DNA from: Deltaproteobacteria bacterium
Lineage (GTDB): Bacteria > Myxococcota_A > UBA9160 > UBA6930
Length of the DNA: 53,046 nucleotides
Direction: 5' to 3'
NCBI GenBank assembly: GCA_016875395.1
Contig: VGRF01000030.1
Span: forward strand, 1 to 53,046
This document shows, piece by piece, positions 42,006-51,800 of this stretch; position 1 is the stretch's first letter, and each line of letters begins with the position of its first letter. The position numbers and the translations under genes were made by a program. Below the pieces are notes generated by a model that saw nothing but the letters and a program-made list of their open reading frames with translations, was not told where the DNA came from and searched no databases.

Positions 42006-42289
42006 GATCGCTCTCCAAAACAGACGTGAGAAGTAAAGGCGCGGCGGAGAAGGTGAATTGGGTCCGGCCGCGTCCGAGGGGAGCCCGGCTGGGCTGAAAG
42101 GCCGCGCATCATAAGAGGGGGCCCAAACGGTGTCGAGAACCCATCTCAGAATTCCGGACCGAGCCCGGCGCGCGGATTTGGCCGGCCGGCGAGGCGCGCG
42201 AGCGAAGGCGTATCCGTCGATACGTCGAGCGAAGCGCAACGATGCCGGCCGGGCAAAGACGCGTGCTGGGCGACGGGAGGAAGTTTGAG

Positions 42290-43318
42290 ATGGGTTCTAG
42301 GGATGGGACCGCAGGAAAGCGGCACGCGGCGGTGTTGATCCCGGGCGACGGGATCGGGCCGGAGGTGACCGAGGCCGCCTGCGCCGTGATCGCGGCGGCA
42401 GGCGTGCGGATCGACTGGGAGATGGCCGAGGCCGGGGCGGAGGTCGTCGCGAAGTACGGCACCCCGGTGCCGGAAGCCGTGCTGCACGCGATCCGCAAGA
42501 CCGGGCTCGCGCTGAAGGGCCCGATCGGGACGCCGGTCGGCGGCGGCTTCAAGAGCGCGAACGTGACGATGCGGCAGTCGCTCGACCTGTTCGCCTCCGT
42601 GCGCCCCGTGAAGACGCTGCCCGGCGTGCCTTCGCGTTACACCGGGATCGACCTCGTGATGGTCCGCGAGAACACCGAGGACCTCTACGCCGGCCTCGAG
42701 CACCGCGTGGCGCCCGGCATCGTGGAGAGCCTCAAGGTCGTGACCGAGGCCGCCTCGCTGCGCATCGCGGAGTACGCGTTCGCACTGGCCGAGCGCGAGG
42801 GACGCCGCGAAGTCGCCGCGGTGCACAAGGCGAACATCATGAAGCTGAGCGACGGGCTCTTTATCGAGTGCGCCCGCCGCGTCGCGAAGCGGCACCCGAG
42901 CGTCGGCTTCCGCGAGATCATCGTCGACAACTGCGCGATGCAGCTCGTGAAGGACCCGACGCAGTTCGACGTGTTGCTGCTCGGGAACCTCTACGGCGAC
43001 ATCCTCTCGGACCTCGGCGCGGGCCTCGTCGGCGGCCTCGGCGTCGTGCCGGGCGCGAACGTGGGCGAGTCGTGCGCGATCTTCGAGGCGGTTCATGGCA
43101 GCGCGCCCGACATCGCGGGCAAGCGCTTCGCGAACCCGACCGCCGTGATTCTCTCGAGCGTGATGTTGTTACGGCACTTGGGCGAGACGGAAGCTGCCGC
43201 GCGCGTCGAGCGCGCGGTCGCGGCGACGCTCGCGGACGCCGCGAACCACACGCGCGACCTCGGCGGCAGCGCCGGCACCGACGCCTTCACGCGCGCCGTC
43301 ACCTCGCGCCTGCAGTAG
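42290..43318 (+). CDS. NAD-dependent isocitrate dehydrogenase (isocitrate/isopropylmalate family)
   Basis: This 342-residue beta-decarboxylating dehydrogenase has LIPGDGIGPEVTEA at the start, the substrate loop ANVTMRQSLDLFASVRPVKT, VMVRENTEDLYAG with the phosphorylation/substrate Tyr, the metal-site LLLGNLYGDILSDLGAGLVG, and the cofactor loop VHGSAPDIAGKRFANP. The Asp-Ile in GSAPDIAGK suggests NAD use. The Ser/Asn pattern of ANVTMRQSLDLF fits isocitrate rather than isopropylmalate. The ATG at 42290 is chosen for GGGAGG nine bases upstream; an in-frame start at 42242 is less likely. It is probably a TCA-cycle enzyme. The upstream gap to rplC carries the divergent promoters. Confidence 0.85.
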   Translation: MGSRDGTAGKRHAAVLIPGDGIGPEVTEAACAVIAAAGVRIDWEMAEAGAEVVAKYGTPVPEAVLHAIRKTGLALKGPIGTPVGGGFKSANVTMRQSLDLFASVRPVKTLPGVPSRYTGIDLVMVRENTEDLYAGLEHRVAPGIVESLKVVTEAASLRIAEYAFALAEREGRREVAAVHKANIMKLSDGLFIECARRVAKRHPSVGFREIIVDNCAMQLVKDPTQFDVLLLGNLYGDILSDLGAGLVGGLGVVPGANVGESCAIFEAVHGSAPDIAGKRFANPTAVILSSVMLLRHLGETEAAARVERAVAATLADAANHTRDLGGSAGTDAFTRAVTSRLQ

Positions 43319-43322
43319 TCCC

Positions 43323-44960
43323 TTGTTGCGCCCCGCGCTCGTGCTCGGCCTCGACGGCGCCACCTTCGCCGTGCTGCGCCCGCTCGCCGAGGCGGGCCGG
43401 CTGCCGAACCTCGCGCGCCTCCTGGCCGAAGGCGCGTTCGCGCCGCTCGCGAGCACGACCCCCGCGATGACGTTCCCGGCCTGGACGAGCTTTTGGACGG
43501 GGCTCGCCCCAGGTCGCCATGGGCTCTTCGACTTCACGCAGAAGGTCCCCGGCGCCTACGCGCTGCGCTTCGCGAACGCCGCGGATCGCGACGGCACCTC
43601 GCTCGCACGGCGCGTGTGCGACGCCGGCGGCAGCGCGCTCGTGCTCGGTCTGCCCGCGACGTTCCCTCCGGAACCCGTGCGCGGCCTGCTCGTCTCGGGC
43701 TGGGACGCGCCCGTCTCTGCCGGGAGCGACGCCTCGCGCGCGTCGGACCCCGCGCTCTACCGGGCGATCGAAGCGCGCGTCGGCCCGTGGATGACGCCCG
43801 ACCTCGACGAGGGCGCGCATGGCGAAGGCTGGCACGATGCGGCGATCGACTCGTTACTGACGCGCATCGCGCGCAAGACGAAGTTCGCGCTCGAAGCGCT
43901 CGCGCAGCTGCGCGCGCGCGGCGACGCGCCCGACCTCGCGTGCGTCGTCTTCTCGGAGAGCGACACCGTCTGCCACCACTATTGGCGCGATCACGACGCG
44001 CACTCGCCGCGCCACGAACCGGCCGCGAGCGCGAAGCGGCGCGGCGCAGTCGCGGCGGTGTACGAGGCGCTCGATGCCGCCTGCGGCGAGCTGCGCCGCG
44101 CGTTCGGCGAGAGCGCGGCGTGCTTCGTGCTCTCGGATCACGGCGCGGGCGGCGCGGCGCGCGAGGTCGTGCACCTCGGGCGGCGCCTCGCGGAGTGCGG
44201 GCTGCTCGCGCGCAAGCGGGGCAGCGCGCTCGACTCCGCGGCCCGCTTCGCACGCGACGTCGCGGTGCGCGCACTGCCGCCGCGCGCGAGAGAGCGCGTG
44301 TTCCGCCAGCTGCGCGGCGCCGCGGCGCGCGTCGAGAGCGCGGCGCGCTTCGCCGGCGTCGATTGGGCGCGCAGCGTCGCCTTCAGCGAGGACGTGAACA
44401 CACAGCCCGGCGTCTGGATCAACCTCGCGGGGCGCGAGGCGGAGGGCTGCGTCGCGCCCGGCGACTACGAGCGCGTGCGCGACGACGTGATGGCCGCACT
44501 GCGCGACTGGAAGCTGCCGGACTCGAGTGCGCGCGTCGTCGCGCGCGCCGCGAGGCGCGAGGAGATTTATCAGGGACCGCACACGGACCGCGCACCCGAT
44601 GTCGTGGTCGAGCTCGCGCAGCACGAAGGCTACGGCCTCGCGCTGGTGCCGACGCCGTGGGCAGAGGGCGCGGGCCCGAGCGTGCGGCGGCTCGAGTCCC
44701 ACGAGCTCGCGGGCGGCAAGGGCCGCGGCATGAACGGCGTGCACACGACGCACGGCATCTGGATCCAAGCCGGCGCGAGCGAGGCGCGCGGCGCGCTCGC
44801 GCCCGCATCGATCGTCGACACCGCGCCCACGATTCTGCGCGCGATGGAACTCTCGTTCGACGCACTCGACGGTCACGCGCTCGGCAGAGCGCGCGCGTAC
44901 TCCGCGGCGGAGGAAGCGCTCGTCGCGGAGCAGCTGCGCAAGCTCGGGTATCTCGAGTGA
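43323..44960 (+). CDS. Alkaline-phosphatase-fold phosphodiesterase/nucleotide pyrophosphatase-like protein
   Basis: This 545-residue protein opens ALVLGLDGATFAVLRPLAEA, with the metal Asp of the alkaline phosphatase superfamily, then TPAMTFPAWTSFWTGLAPGR with the Thr nucleophile candidates and GRHGLFDF. Later metal ligands are in FSESDTVCHHYWRDHD and VLSDHGAGGAAREVV, and the C-terminal HTTHGIWIQAG completes the site. These type I phosphodiesterase/pyrophosphatase proteins often act in surface polysaccharide or lipid metabolism. The glycosyltransferase downstream fits that. The start is a TTG and uncertain; a GTG at 43341 is an alternative. It follows the isocitrate dehydrogenase by four bases. 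Confidence 0.82.
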   Translation: MLRPALVLGLDGATFAVLRPLAEAGRLPNLARLLAEGAFAPLASTTPAMTFPAWTSFWTGLAPGRHGLFDFTQKVPGAYALRFANAADRDGTSLARRVCDAGGSALVLGLPATFPPEPVRGLLVSGWDAPVSAGSDASRASDPALYRAIEARVGPWMTPDLDEGAHGEGWHDAAIDSLLTRIARKTKFALEALAQLRARGDAPDLACVVFSESDTVCHHYWRDHDAHSPRHEPAASAKRRGAVAAVYEALDAACGELRRAFGESAACFVLSDHGAGGAAREVVHLGRRLAECGLLARKRGSALDSAARFARDVAVRALPPRARERVFRQLRGAAARVESAARFAGVDWARSVAFSEDVNTQPGVWINLAGREAEGCVAPGDYERVRDDVMAALRDWKLPDSSARVVARAARREEIYQGPHTDRAPDVVVELAQHEGYGLALVPTPWAEGAGPSVRRLESHELAGGKGRGMNGVHTTHGIWIQAGASEARGALAPASIVDTAPTILRAMELSFDALDGHALGRARAYSAAEEALVAEQLRKLGYLE

Positions 44961-45124
44961 GCGCGCAGCGCGAACGCACGGCGCGCCACGCCGTACGCGA
45001 CATCGGCGCCGGCTTGTTGTGGAAGCAACGGCATCGCTTCTCCGAGCGTGCTCGGCTGGCGCCTCGCGCGGAGCCCGCGACGAACGTCGCGCTGCGCAAG
45101 CTCGCGCCGCGGCTCGCGGAGTAG
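44957..45124 (+). CDS. Possible 55-residue basic small protein between the phosphatase-like gene and the glycosyltransferase
   Basis: A GTG overlapping the stop of the previous gene (GTGA) opens a 55-codon frame reading MSAQRERTARHAVRDIGAGL and ending KLAPRLAE, with its stop six bases before the glycosyltransferase ATG. The position and coupling suggest a real small gene; the sequence is basic and helical with no family I know. In so GC-rich a genome such frames also arise by chance. Confidence 0.35.
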   Translation: MSAQRERTARHAVRDIGAGLLWKQRHRFSERARLAPRAEPATNVALRKLAPRLAE

Positions 45125-45129
45125 GCGCG

Positions 45130-46269
45130 ATGCGACTCGCGCTGCTCGCTGCGTTTCGCTTCCCCGCGCCGCAAGGCTCGCAGCGCTATGCGGACGAGCA
45201 GGCGCGCGCGCTCGCCGCGGCCGGCGCCGACGTCACGCTGTTTTGTTATGGGCGCGGCGACGGGCGCGACACCGGCGCGCTCCAGCTCGTGCGCAGCGCG
45301 CCGTGGCTCGCGCCGGCAAAACCGTCCGCACGGCTCGACTTGCGCAAACTGCCGAGCGACGCGTCGCTGATGCGCGCGCTCGTTCGTGCGCACCGCGAGC
45401 GCGCGTTCGATGCCGTGCTCGCGCACAACGCCGAGGCCGCGCTGCTCGCCCTCGCGCTGCGCCCGCTGCTGCGGGCGCCGGTCGTCTACGTCGCGCACAC
45501 GCTGTGGGAGATCGAGCTCTCGGCGTACCTCCCGAGCGCGCGCGCGGTCGCTCGCCTCACGCGCGCGCCTGGCGCTGCGCTCGATCGGGCGCTCGCGAGT
45601 CGCGCCGACGCAACGCTCGTGCTCTCGCGCGCAGCGGAGGCTGCGCTGCGCCCCCACGTGCGCGCGCCCCTGCTGCGGGTTCCGCCGGGCTGGACGCGCG
45701 AGCGCGCTCCGGACGCGGATGAAGTCGAGGACGTGTGCCGGCGCCACGAGCTCACGCCGGGGGACTACGCGATCTACACGGGCAACCTCGACGCTTATCA
45801 GGATCTGCCCGAGCTCGACGCCGCTGTCGGCGAGCTCGCGCCGCGCAAGATCGTCGTCGCCACGCACGACTCGCGGCGCGCGAGCTTCCGGCATCTCACC
45901 GTGCTGCGCGTCGCCTCGCCCGAGGAATCGCGGCTGCTCGTGTACGGCGCACGCTGCGCGGTCGTGCCGCGCCGCCACGTGGGCGGCTTCCCGATCAAGC
46001 TGCTGCAATACCTCGAGGCGAGCCGAGCCGTCGTCGCGCGCGCGCCGCTCGCCGACACGCTCGCGCACGGCGAATCGGCGTGGTTGTTGGGCCGGGATGC
46101 CGCCGCAGGCGAGCTCGCGACCGCGATCGCGCGCGTCTACGACGACTCCGCGCTCGCGGCGCAGCTCGGAGCGGGTGGTCAGCGCGCGTTGCTGAAGGCG
46201 CACGACTGGCCCGCGCTCGCGACCGACACGCTCGATCTCGCGCGCGAGGCGATCGCGCGCGGGCGCTAG
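45130..46269 (+). CDS. Glycosyltransferase family 4-like protein
   Basis: This 379-residue GT-B protein has the N-terminal acceptor domain RLALLAAFRFPAPQGSQRYA and YADEQARALAAAGADVTLFC, then VVYVAHTLWEIELSAYLP, and the donor domain with DYAIYTGNLDAYQDLPELD and the donor-site region PRRHVGGFPIKLLQYLEASR ending in AVVARAPLADTLAHGESAWL. This fits GT4-type retaining transferases. It would add a sugar to a lipid or polysaccharide; the acceptor is unknown. It shares a strand and close spacing with the alkaline-phosphatase-like gene. The stop overlaps that of the convergent gene downstream (shared CTAG). Confidence 0.8.
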   Translation: MRLALLAAFRFPAPQGSQRYADEQARALAAAGADVTLFCYGRGDGRDTGALQLVRSAPWLAPAKPSARLDLRKLPSDASLMRALVRAHRERAFDAVLAHNAEAALLALALRPLLRAPVVYVAHTLWEIELSAYLPSARAVARLTRAPGAALDRALASRADATLVLSRAAEAALRPHVRAPLLRVPPGWTRERAPDADEVEDVCRRHELTPGDYAIYTGNLDAYQDLPELDAAVGELAPRKIVVATHDSRRASFRHLTVLRVASPEESRLLVYGARCAVVPRRHVGGFPIKLLQYLEASRAVVARAPLADTLAHGESAWLLGRDAAAGELATAIARVYDDSALAAQLGAGGQRALLKAHDWPALATDTLDLAREAIARGR

Positions 46270-46634
46270 CCGCGCGGCTTCAGCGCGATCGTCGCGATCA
46301 TCCCGAAGATCGAGGTCGCGTAGGCGACGCCGATCAGCGCGGTGAGCAGCCCGCCTGGAATGTTGGTGTGAAAGTCGCCGCCAGGTTCGAGCAGCTTTCC
46401 GAAGAAGCTCCCGTAGAGGCCACCCATCGTCGCCGCCCACGCCGCCGCGAAGGCGGCGCGGCGGCGCAGATCGTCCGCACGGAACCAGAGCGCGCCCGCG
46501 ATCAGGCCGCCGCCGATCAAGTAGTCGTCGAGCACGAACGGCAGCGGCCGCCCTTGGCCCCAGCTGCGGAGCGTCTCGCCGAGAATCAGCGAAGCGCCGA
46601 GCGTGATCGCGAGGCCCTTCAGCAGCTTCTCCAC
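46266..46634 (-). CDS. Hypothetical inner-membrane protein
   Basis: This 122-residue protein has about four hydrophobic segments: GLAITLGASLILGETL, FVLDDYLIGGGLIAGALWF, AAFAAAWAATMGGLYGSFFG and LLTALIGVAYATSIFGMIATIAL. The arrangement is like small four-helix membrane proteins of unknown function; no motif identifies a family. It is convergent with the glycosyltransferase gene, the two sharing a CTAG stop. It follows the SDR gene by 14 bp on the same strand and may be co-transcribed with it. Confidence 0.7.
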   Translation of the reverse strand: MEKLLKGLAITLGASLILGETLRSWGQGRPLPFVLDDYLIGGGLIAGALWFRADDLRRRAAFAAAWAATMGGLYGSFFGKLLEPGGDFHTNIPGGLLTALIGVAYATSIFGMIATIALKPRG

Positions 46635-46648
46635 GCGCGCGCCTCCGG

Positions 46649-47479
46649 TTACTTCTCGCGCTTGCCCGCCTCGCGGATCACCTCGTTCGGTGCGTCGTGG
46701 AACACGGTGCGCCCGATCGCGCTGGTCTGGCCCGCGTCGACCACGAGGGTGTGCGCAGTGACGTAACGCGCTTCCTCACTCGCGAGGTAGAGCAGCGCGT
46801 TCGCGATGTCGCTCGGCATGCCCGCGATCCCGAGCGCCGAGCCCGCCTTGATCTGCTGCTCGGTCTTCGCCGTCGCGTTCGGATCACCCGTAATGACTGA
46901 GCTCGTCATCGCCGTGACGGTGTTGCCCGGCGCGACCGCGTTCACGCGAATGCCGAGCGGCGCGAGCTCCGACGCAACGGACTTGGTGAGGCCGACGACC
47001 GCATGCTTCGCCGCGGTGTAGGCGTGCGGGCCGAGACCACCGACGACGCCCGCGGTGCTCGCGATCGAGAGAATCGCGCCCGTCTTGCGCGGGCTCATCA
47101 CGCGCGAAGCGTGCTTCATGCCGAGGAACACGCCGCGCAGCAGCACCGCGATCGTCTTGTCCCACTGCTCGGCGCTGGTGTTCGCGATCGGCCCCACCGC
47201 GCCCACGATGCCGGCGTTGTTCACCATCACGTCGAGCTGACCGAACGCGCTCACCGCGAGGTCCACCGCCGCGGCGACGTCCGCCTCCTTCGTCACGTCG
47301 CAGCGGATGAATCGCGCGCGCTCGCCGAGCTGCGCGGCGACCTTCGCGCCCGCTTCCTCCTGGAAGTCCGCGACGACGACGCGCGCACCGTTCGCCACGA
47401 ACACGCGCGCGGTCTCGGCGCCGATGCCCGACGCCGCGCCCGTAACAACCACCACCTTGCCTTCGAGTCGCCCTGCCAT
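46649..47479 (-). CDS. Classical short-chain dehydrogenase/reductase
   Basis: This 276-residue SDR has the cofactor motif VVVTGAASGIG near the start, DVTKEADVAAAVD, VMVNNAGIVG, the catalytic Ser region ILSIASTAGVVGG and YTAAKHAV with Tyr and Lys, then IRVNAVAPGNT. The Asp in VVADFQEE after the second strand suggests NAD rather than NADP. Enzymes of this form include 3-alpha(20-beta)-hydroxysteroid and other secondary alcohol dehydrogenases, but the substrate is unknown. The ATG follows GGAGG. One TTGTTACGG word (47440-47448) lies inside the gene. Confidence 0.87.
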   Translation of the reverse strand: MAGRLEGKVVVVTGAASGIGAETARVFVANGARVVVADFQEEAGAKVAAQLGERARFIRCDVTKEADVAAAVDLAVSAFGQLDVMVNNAGIVGAVGPIANTSAEQWDKTIAVLLRGVFLGMKHASRVMSPRKTGAILSIASTAGVVGGLGPHAYTAAKHAVVGLTKSVASELAPLGIRVNAVAPGNTVTAMTSSVITGDPNATAKTEQQIKAGSALGIAGMPSDIANALLYLASEEARYVTAHTLVVDAGQTSAIGRTVFHDAPNEVIREAGKREK

Positions 47480-47508
47480 CTCGTCCTCCTTTGCGCGCCG
47501 CGCGCGCG

Positions 47509-48009
47509 TCAGTCGTTCCAACGCTCCAGCAGCTGCTCGAGCCGCTTCGCGTTCTCTTCTTCCGTCTTGGCCAGCTCGGCGAGCGCATCCTGCGCCGCCT
47601 TCGCGAGCGCGAGGGCCGCAGCGAGTGCGCGCCACACGTCGGCGCCCTGGCGCTCCGCGGCCGCTTGCAGCGCGATCTGCTCGCGCAGCGCGAGGCCGAC
47701 GAACAGCGAGTCGTAGATCCGGCGCGCTTCTTCTTGCAGCGCATCGAGCTTCGCGTGCCGTGCCGGCGTCAGCGGGAACAGCGCATCCGCGCGCCGTGCG
47801 ATCTCTTCTTCGCCGCGAGCGCACGCGAGCAGAGCGCCCGCATGTTGGGGCGCTTGCTTCGCCCACGCTTCGTAGCGCTGTCCCGCGAGCCGCTCGAGGC
47901 GCGCCATGAACACAGGCCGCTCGTCGCCGTCGAGCCTGCGCGTGAGCGGCGCGAGCAGCAGCCTGAGGCTCGGCGCTGCCTTGCGCGCAGCCTCGAGGCT
48001 CGCGCTCAC
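47509..48009 (-). CDS. Hypothetical helical protein
   Basis: This 166-residue alanine-rich, strongly helical protein has segments MSASLEAARKAAPSLRLLLA, EEIARRADALFPLTPARHAK and KAAQDALAELAKTEEENAKR near the end that look like coiled coil. No family is recognised. The GTG start overlaps the GST stop (GTGA), so it is probably translated with it. No signal peptide is seen. Confidence 0.6.
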   Translation of the reverse strand: MSASLEAARKAAPSLRLLLAPLTRRLDGDERPVFMARLERLAGQRYEAWAKQAPQHAGALLACARGEEEIARRADALFPLTPARHAKLDALQEEARRIYDSLFVGLALREQIALQAAAERQGADVWRALAAALALAKAAQDALAELAKTEEENAKRLEQLLERWND

Positions 48010-48740
48010 AGCAGGCCGCCCTCCGGCGCGGCGATCGCGCGCTGGTTGTAGAGCATCTTGCGCAGCGCCTCTTGCTCTGGCTTCGAGAGCGAGCCGGGGT
48101 CCATGCGCAGGTCGCTGCCGACGGCCATGCCGCGCTGCACGCCCGGTCGCCCTGATAACTCGGCGTGCCAGCGCTTGAAGTACTTGAAGTCGTCGAGGTT
48201 CTGCCCGTGAAGCTGCGGGTTCGCCGCCCACGGGAAGCAGATCATGTCGGCGACCGTGTACTCGTCGCCCGCGAGGTAGCGGCGGTCGTAGAGGCGGTTG
48301 TTGAGCACGCCGTAAAGCCGGTTCGCTTCGTCCGAGAAGCGGCGCTTCGCGTAGCTCTGATCGCCGGCGGCGTCACCGAGGCGGTGGAAGTGTCCGTACT
48401 CGCCGAGCTTCGGGCCCTGATTCGCCATTTGCCAAATCAGCCACTGCTGCACTTCCGTTCGGCCGCGCAGATCGCGCGGGTAGAAGCGGCCCGTCTTCTC
48501 CGCGAGGTAGAGCAGGATCGCGCCCGACTCGAACACCGAGAGCGGGGCGCCAGCGTCGGCCGGCGCGTGATCGACGATCACGGGCATGCGGTGGTTCGGG
48601 TTCCACTTCAGGAACTCCGCCTTGAACTGATCGCCGCGCCCGATGTTGCACGGGACGACGCGGTAGGGAACGCCCGCCTCCTCGAGGAAGATCGTGACCT
48701 TCTTGCCGTTCGGCGTCGGCCAGTAGTGCACGTCGATCAT
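48006..48740 (-). CDS. Glutathione S-transferase, Nu-class (YfcG/YghU-like)
   Basis: This 244-residue GST has the N-terminal thioredoxin domain WPTPNGKKVTIFLEEAGVPY, in which TPNG is the Nu-class signature, then NPNHRMPVIVDH and VFESGAILLYLAEKTGRFYP with the Ser-Glu glutathione contact. The helical C-terminal domain contains RRYLAGDEYTVADMICFPW. Nu-class enzymes have disulphide reductase activity and may protect against oxidative or electrophile stress. The ATG at 48740 has GGAGG five bases upstream. It is divergent from mfd across a 135-bp gap that holds a hairpin. Confidence 0.87.
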   Translation of the reverse strand: MIDVHYWPTPNGKKVTIFLEEAGVPYRVVPCNIGRGDQFKAEFLKWNPNHRMPVIVDHAPADAGAPLSVFESGAILLYLAEKTGRFYPRDLRGRTEVQQWLIWQMANQGPKLGEYGHFHRLGDAAGDQSYAKRRFSDEANRLYGVLNNRLYDRRYLAGDEYTVADMICFPWAANPQLHGQNLDDFKYFKRWHAELSGRPGVQRGMAVGSDLRMDPGSLSKPEQEALRKMLYNQRAIAAPEGGLL

Positions 48741-48817
48741 GGGGTCCTCCGCGGGCGCGACGCCCACTCTATCGCGATCGCCGCGTCTCCTTCCGATAAG
48801 CTGCGCGCCACTTCAGA

Positions 48818-48857
48818 ACGACCACCCCACCCTGCGCATGCGGGGCGGGGCCGTCGT
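48818..48857. repeat. Long GC-rich imperfect hairpin in front of mfd
   Basis: ACGACCACCCCACCCTGC (from 48818) faces GCGGGGCGGGGCCGTCGT (to 48857) around a GCAT loop; most positions pair, with a few mismatches. It lies about 20 bases before the mfd GTG and could act on mfd expression or end transcription from upstream. No T run follows on either strand, so a simple terminator is unlikely. Confidence 0.55.
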
Positions 48858-48875
48858 GCATTTCGGAAACGCATC

Positions 48876-51800
48876 GTGAACGCCACGCCCACGCGCCTAA
48901 CAGATCTCGCCGCACGCCTGGCCGCGCGCACGGCGCCGGCTCGGCTCGTGGGCCTGCGCGGGGCCGCGCGCGCCATCGCGATCGCGCGGCTCGCCGATGC
49001 GCACGCGTATGCGCCGGTGCTCGTCGTCGCGACCGGCGCGAAGGCCGCGGATGCGCTGATCGAAGATCTGCGCCTCGTGCTCGGCGAGCTGCCGCCCGAG
49101 CAGGGCGGTCGCGTGCGCATGTTCCCCGCGCCCGACACGACGCCGTACGACCGCTTCTCGCCGCAGCCGTTCGTGGTGGCGCAGCGCATGGACGTGCTGC
49201 ACCGCCTCGCGGTGTTCGGCCAGGGCGGTGCGAACGGCAGCGCGCCGCCGATCTTCGTCGCGCCGTGGACCGCGCTCGCGCCGCGAGTTCCCTCGCGCGA
49301 GGCGGTGCTGCGCGCGTCGCTCGGCGTCGTGAAGGGGAAGCCGCTCGATCGCGACGCGTTCGTCGCCGCGCTGCTCGCCGCGGGCTATGCGCGGCAATCG
49401 GTCGTGGAGGAGCGCGGCGAAGTCGCCGTACGCGGCGGCGTGGTCGACTTTTTCCCGCCGCACCTCGCGAAGCCCGTGCGCATCGAGCTGTTCGGCGACG
49501 AGGTCGAGTCGCTGCGCGAGTTCGACCCCGCGAGCCAGCGCTCGCAGGCCGAGCTCGAGCGCGTGGTCGCGCCGCCGCCGCGCGAGCTGCTCGTGACGCG
49601 CGACCTCGCCATCGAGCGCGGCGACGCGATCCGCGCCGCGGCGCTCGCGCAGGGCGTCGCCGCGCGCGACATCGACTTGCTCCTCGACTCGCTGCTGCGC
49701 GGCAGCATTCCCGCCGGCGCCGAGTCGATCGCGCCCCTGCTCCAGCCCGCGCTCGAGACGATCTTCGAGTTCCTTCCCGAGAGCGCGCTCATCGTCATCG
49801 ACGAGCCCGAGCTCGGGCACGATCGCCTGCTGCGCTTCTCGGGCGAGGTGATCGAGAACCACGACGGCGCGCGCCAAGCGGGCCGCCTCGTGTGCGAGCC
49901 CGACGCGCTCTACGTCGGCGCAGACGCGCTGCTCGCCGAGGTCTCGCGGCGGCGCGCGATCTCGCTGGAGCGCCTCGAGGTCGTGTCGCCGGGCGCCGAA
50001 GCGGTGAAGGCGTTCGGGCACGACGAGCTCGCGGCTTCGCTGCGCGCGGCGCGGGGCGAGCCGGAGCCGCTCGCTCCGCTGGTCCGCGCGCTCGCCGGCT
50101 TTGCGCGCGAGGAGATGCGCATCGTGATCGCCGCACACGCGCTCTCGGGCGCCGAGCGCACGCGCGTGCTGCTCGGCGAGTACGGAGTGGAGGCGTCGCT
50201 CGCGCGCGAGCTCGCGCCGCACACGGCGTGGTCCGCGCCGGGCGCGATCGAGGTGCGCATCGCCGATCTCAGCGAGGGCTTCGTGCTCGCGGACGAGCGC
50301 CTCGTCGTGCTCACCGAGGAAGAGTGCTTCGGGCCGCGCGAGAAGCGTCGCGCCGCTGGCAGCGCGGCCGAGGGCTTCGCGATCGAGTCATTGGGGCAGC
50401 TCAGCCCGGGCGACTACCTCGTGCACGCCGAGCACGGCATCGGCATCTACCGCGGCCTCGTCCTGCTCGACGTTGGGCGCACGCGCGACGAGTTCCTGCG
50501 CATCGAGTACGCGGGCGGCGACAAGCTCTTCGTGCCCGTGCACCGCCTCAGCCTCGTCACGCGCTTCGTCGGCAACGAAGGCGCACTGCCGCCCGTCGAC
50601 AAGCTCGGCGGCGCGACGTGGGAGAAGACCAAGAGCGGCGTGCGCCGCAAAGTGCGCGACATGGCGAAGCAGCTGCTGGCCGTGCACGCCGCCCGCGAGC
50701 TCGCGGCGGGCTTCGCGTTTCCGCCGCGCGACCGCTCGCTCGAAGAGTTCGAGGCGCGCTTCCCATACGAGGAGACGCCGGACCAGCTCGCGGCCATCGA
50801 CGACGTGCTCGCCGATCTCGCGCAGGCGCGGCCGACGGATCGCCTCGTGTGCGGCGACGTGGGTTACGGCAAGACCGAGGTCGCGATCCGCGCCGCGCAT
50901 CAAGTCATCATGGCCGGCAAGCAAGTCGCCGTGCTCGTGCCCACGACCGTGCTCTGCCAGCAGCACATCGAGACGTTCCAGAAGCGCTTCGAGGGCCTCC
51001 CCGCCACGATCGAGTCGCTCTCGCGCTTCGACCCGCCGAAGGACGCGGCGAAGACACTCGAGGGCCTTGCGAGCGGGCGCGTCGACATCGTCGTCGGCAC
51101 GCATCGCCTGCTCCAGAAGAACATCGCGTTCCACGATCTCGGCTTGCTCGTGATCGACGAGGAGCACCGCTTCGGTGTGGCGCACAAGGAGCGCATCAAG
51201 GAGCTGAAGCAGACGGTGGACGTGCTCACGCTCACCGCGACGCCTATCCCGCGCACGCTGCAGATGGCGTTCAGCGGCCTGCGCGACATGTCCGTGATCC
51301 AGACGCCGCCGCCGAATCGCATCGCGATCCGCACGCAGGTGTGCCGCTTCGACGAGTCGCTGATTCGCGAGGCGATCCTGCGCGAGACGCGGCGCGGCGG
51401 GCAGGTGTTCTTCGTGCACAACCGCGTGCAGACGATCGGCAACGTGGCCGAGCTGCTCGCGCGCATCGTGCCCGAGGCGCGCGTGATCGTCGCGCACGGC
51501 CAGATGCCCGAGCGCGAGCTCGAGCAGAAGACCTACGACTTCTTCCACGGCAAAGCCGACGTGCTGCTCTCCACCACGATCATCGAGAGCGGCGTCGACG
51601 TGCCGCGCGCGAACACGATCCTGATCGACCGCGCCGACGCGCTCGGCCTCGCGCAGCTCTATCAGCTGCGCGGCCGCGTGGGCCGCGGCAGCCAGCGCGC
51701 CTACGCCTACCTGCTGATTCCCGGCGAGGCGGCCCTGACGAGCGACGCGCGGCGCCGCCTCGAAGCGATTCAGGACCTCTCCGCGCTCGGCTCCGGCTTC

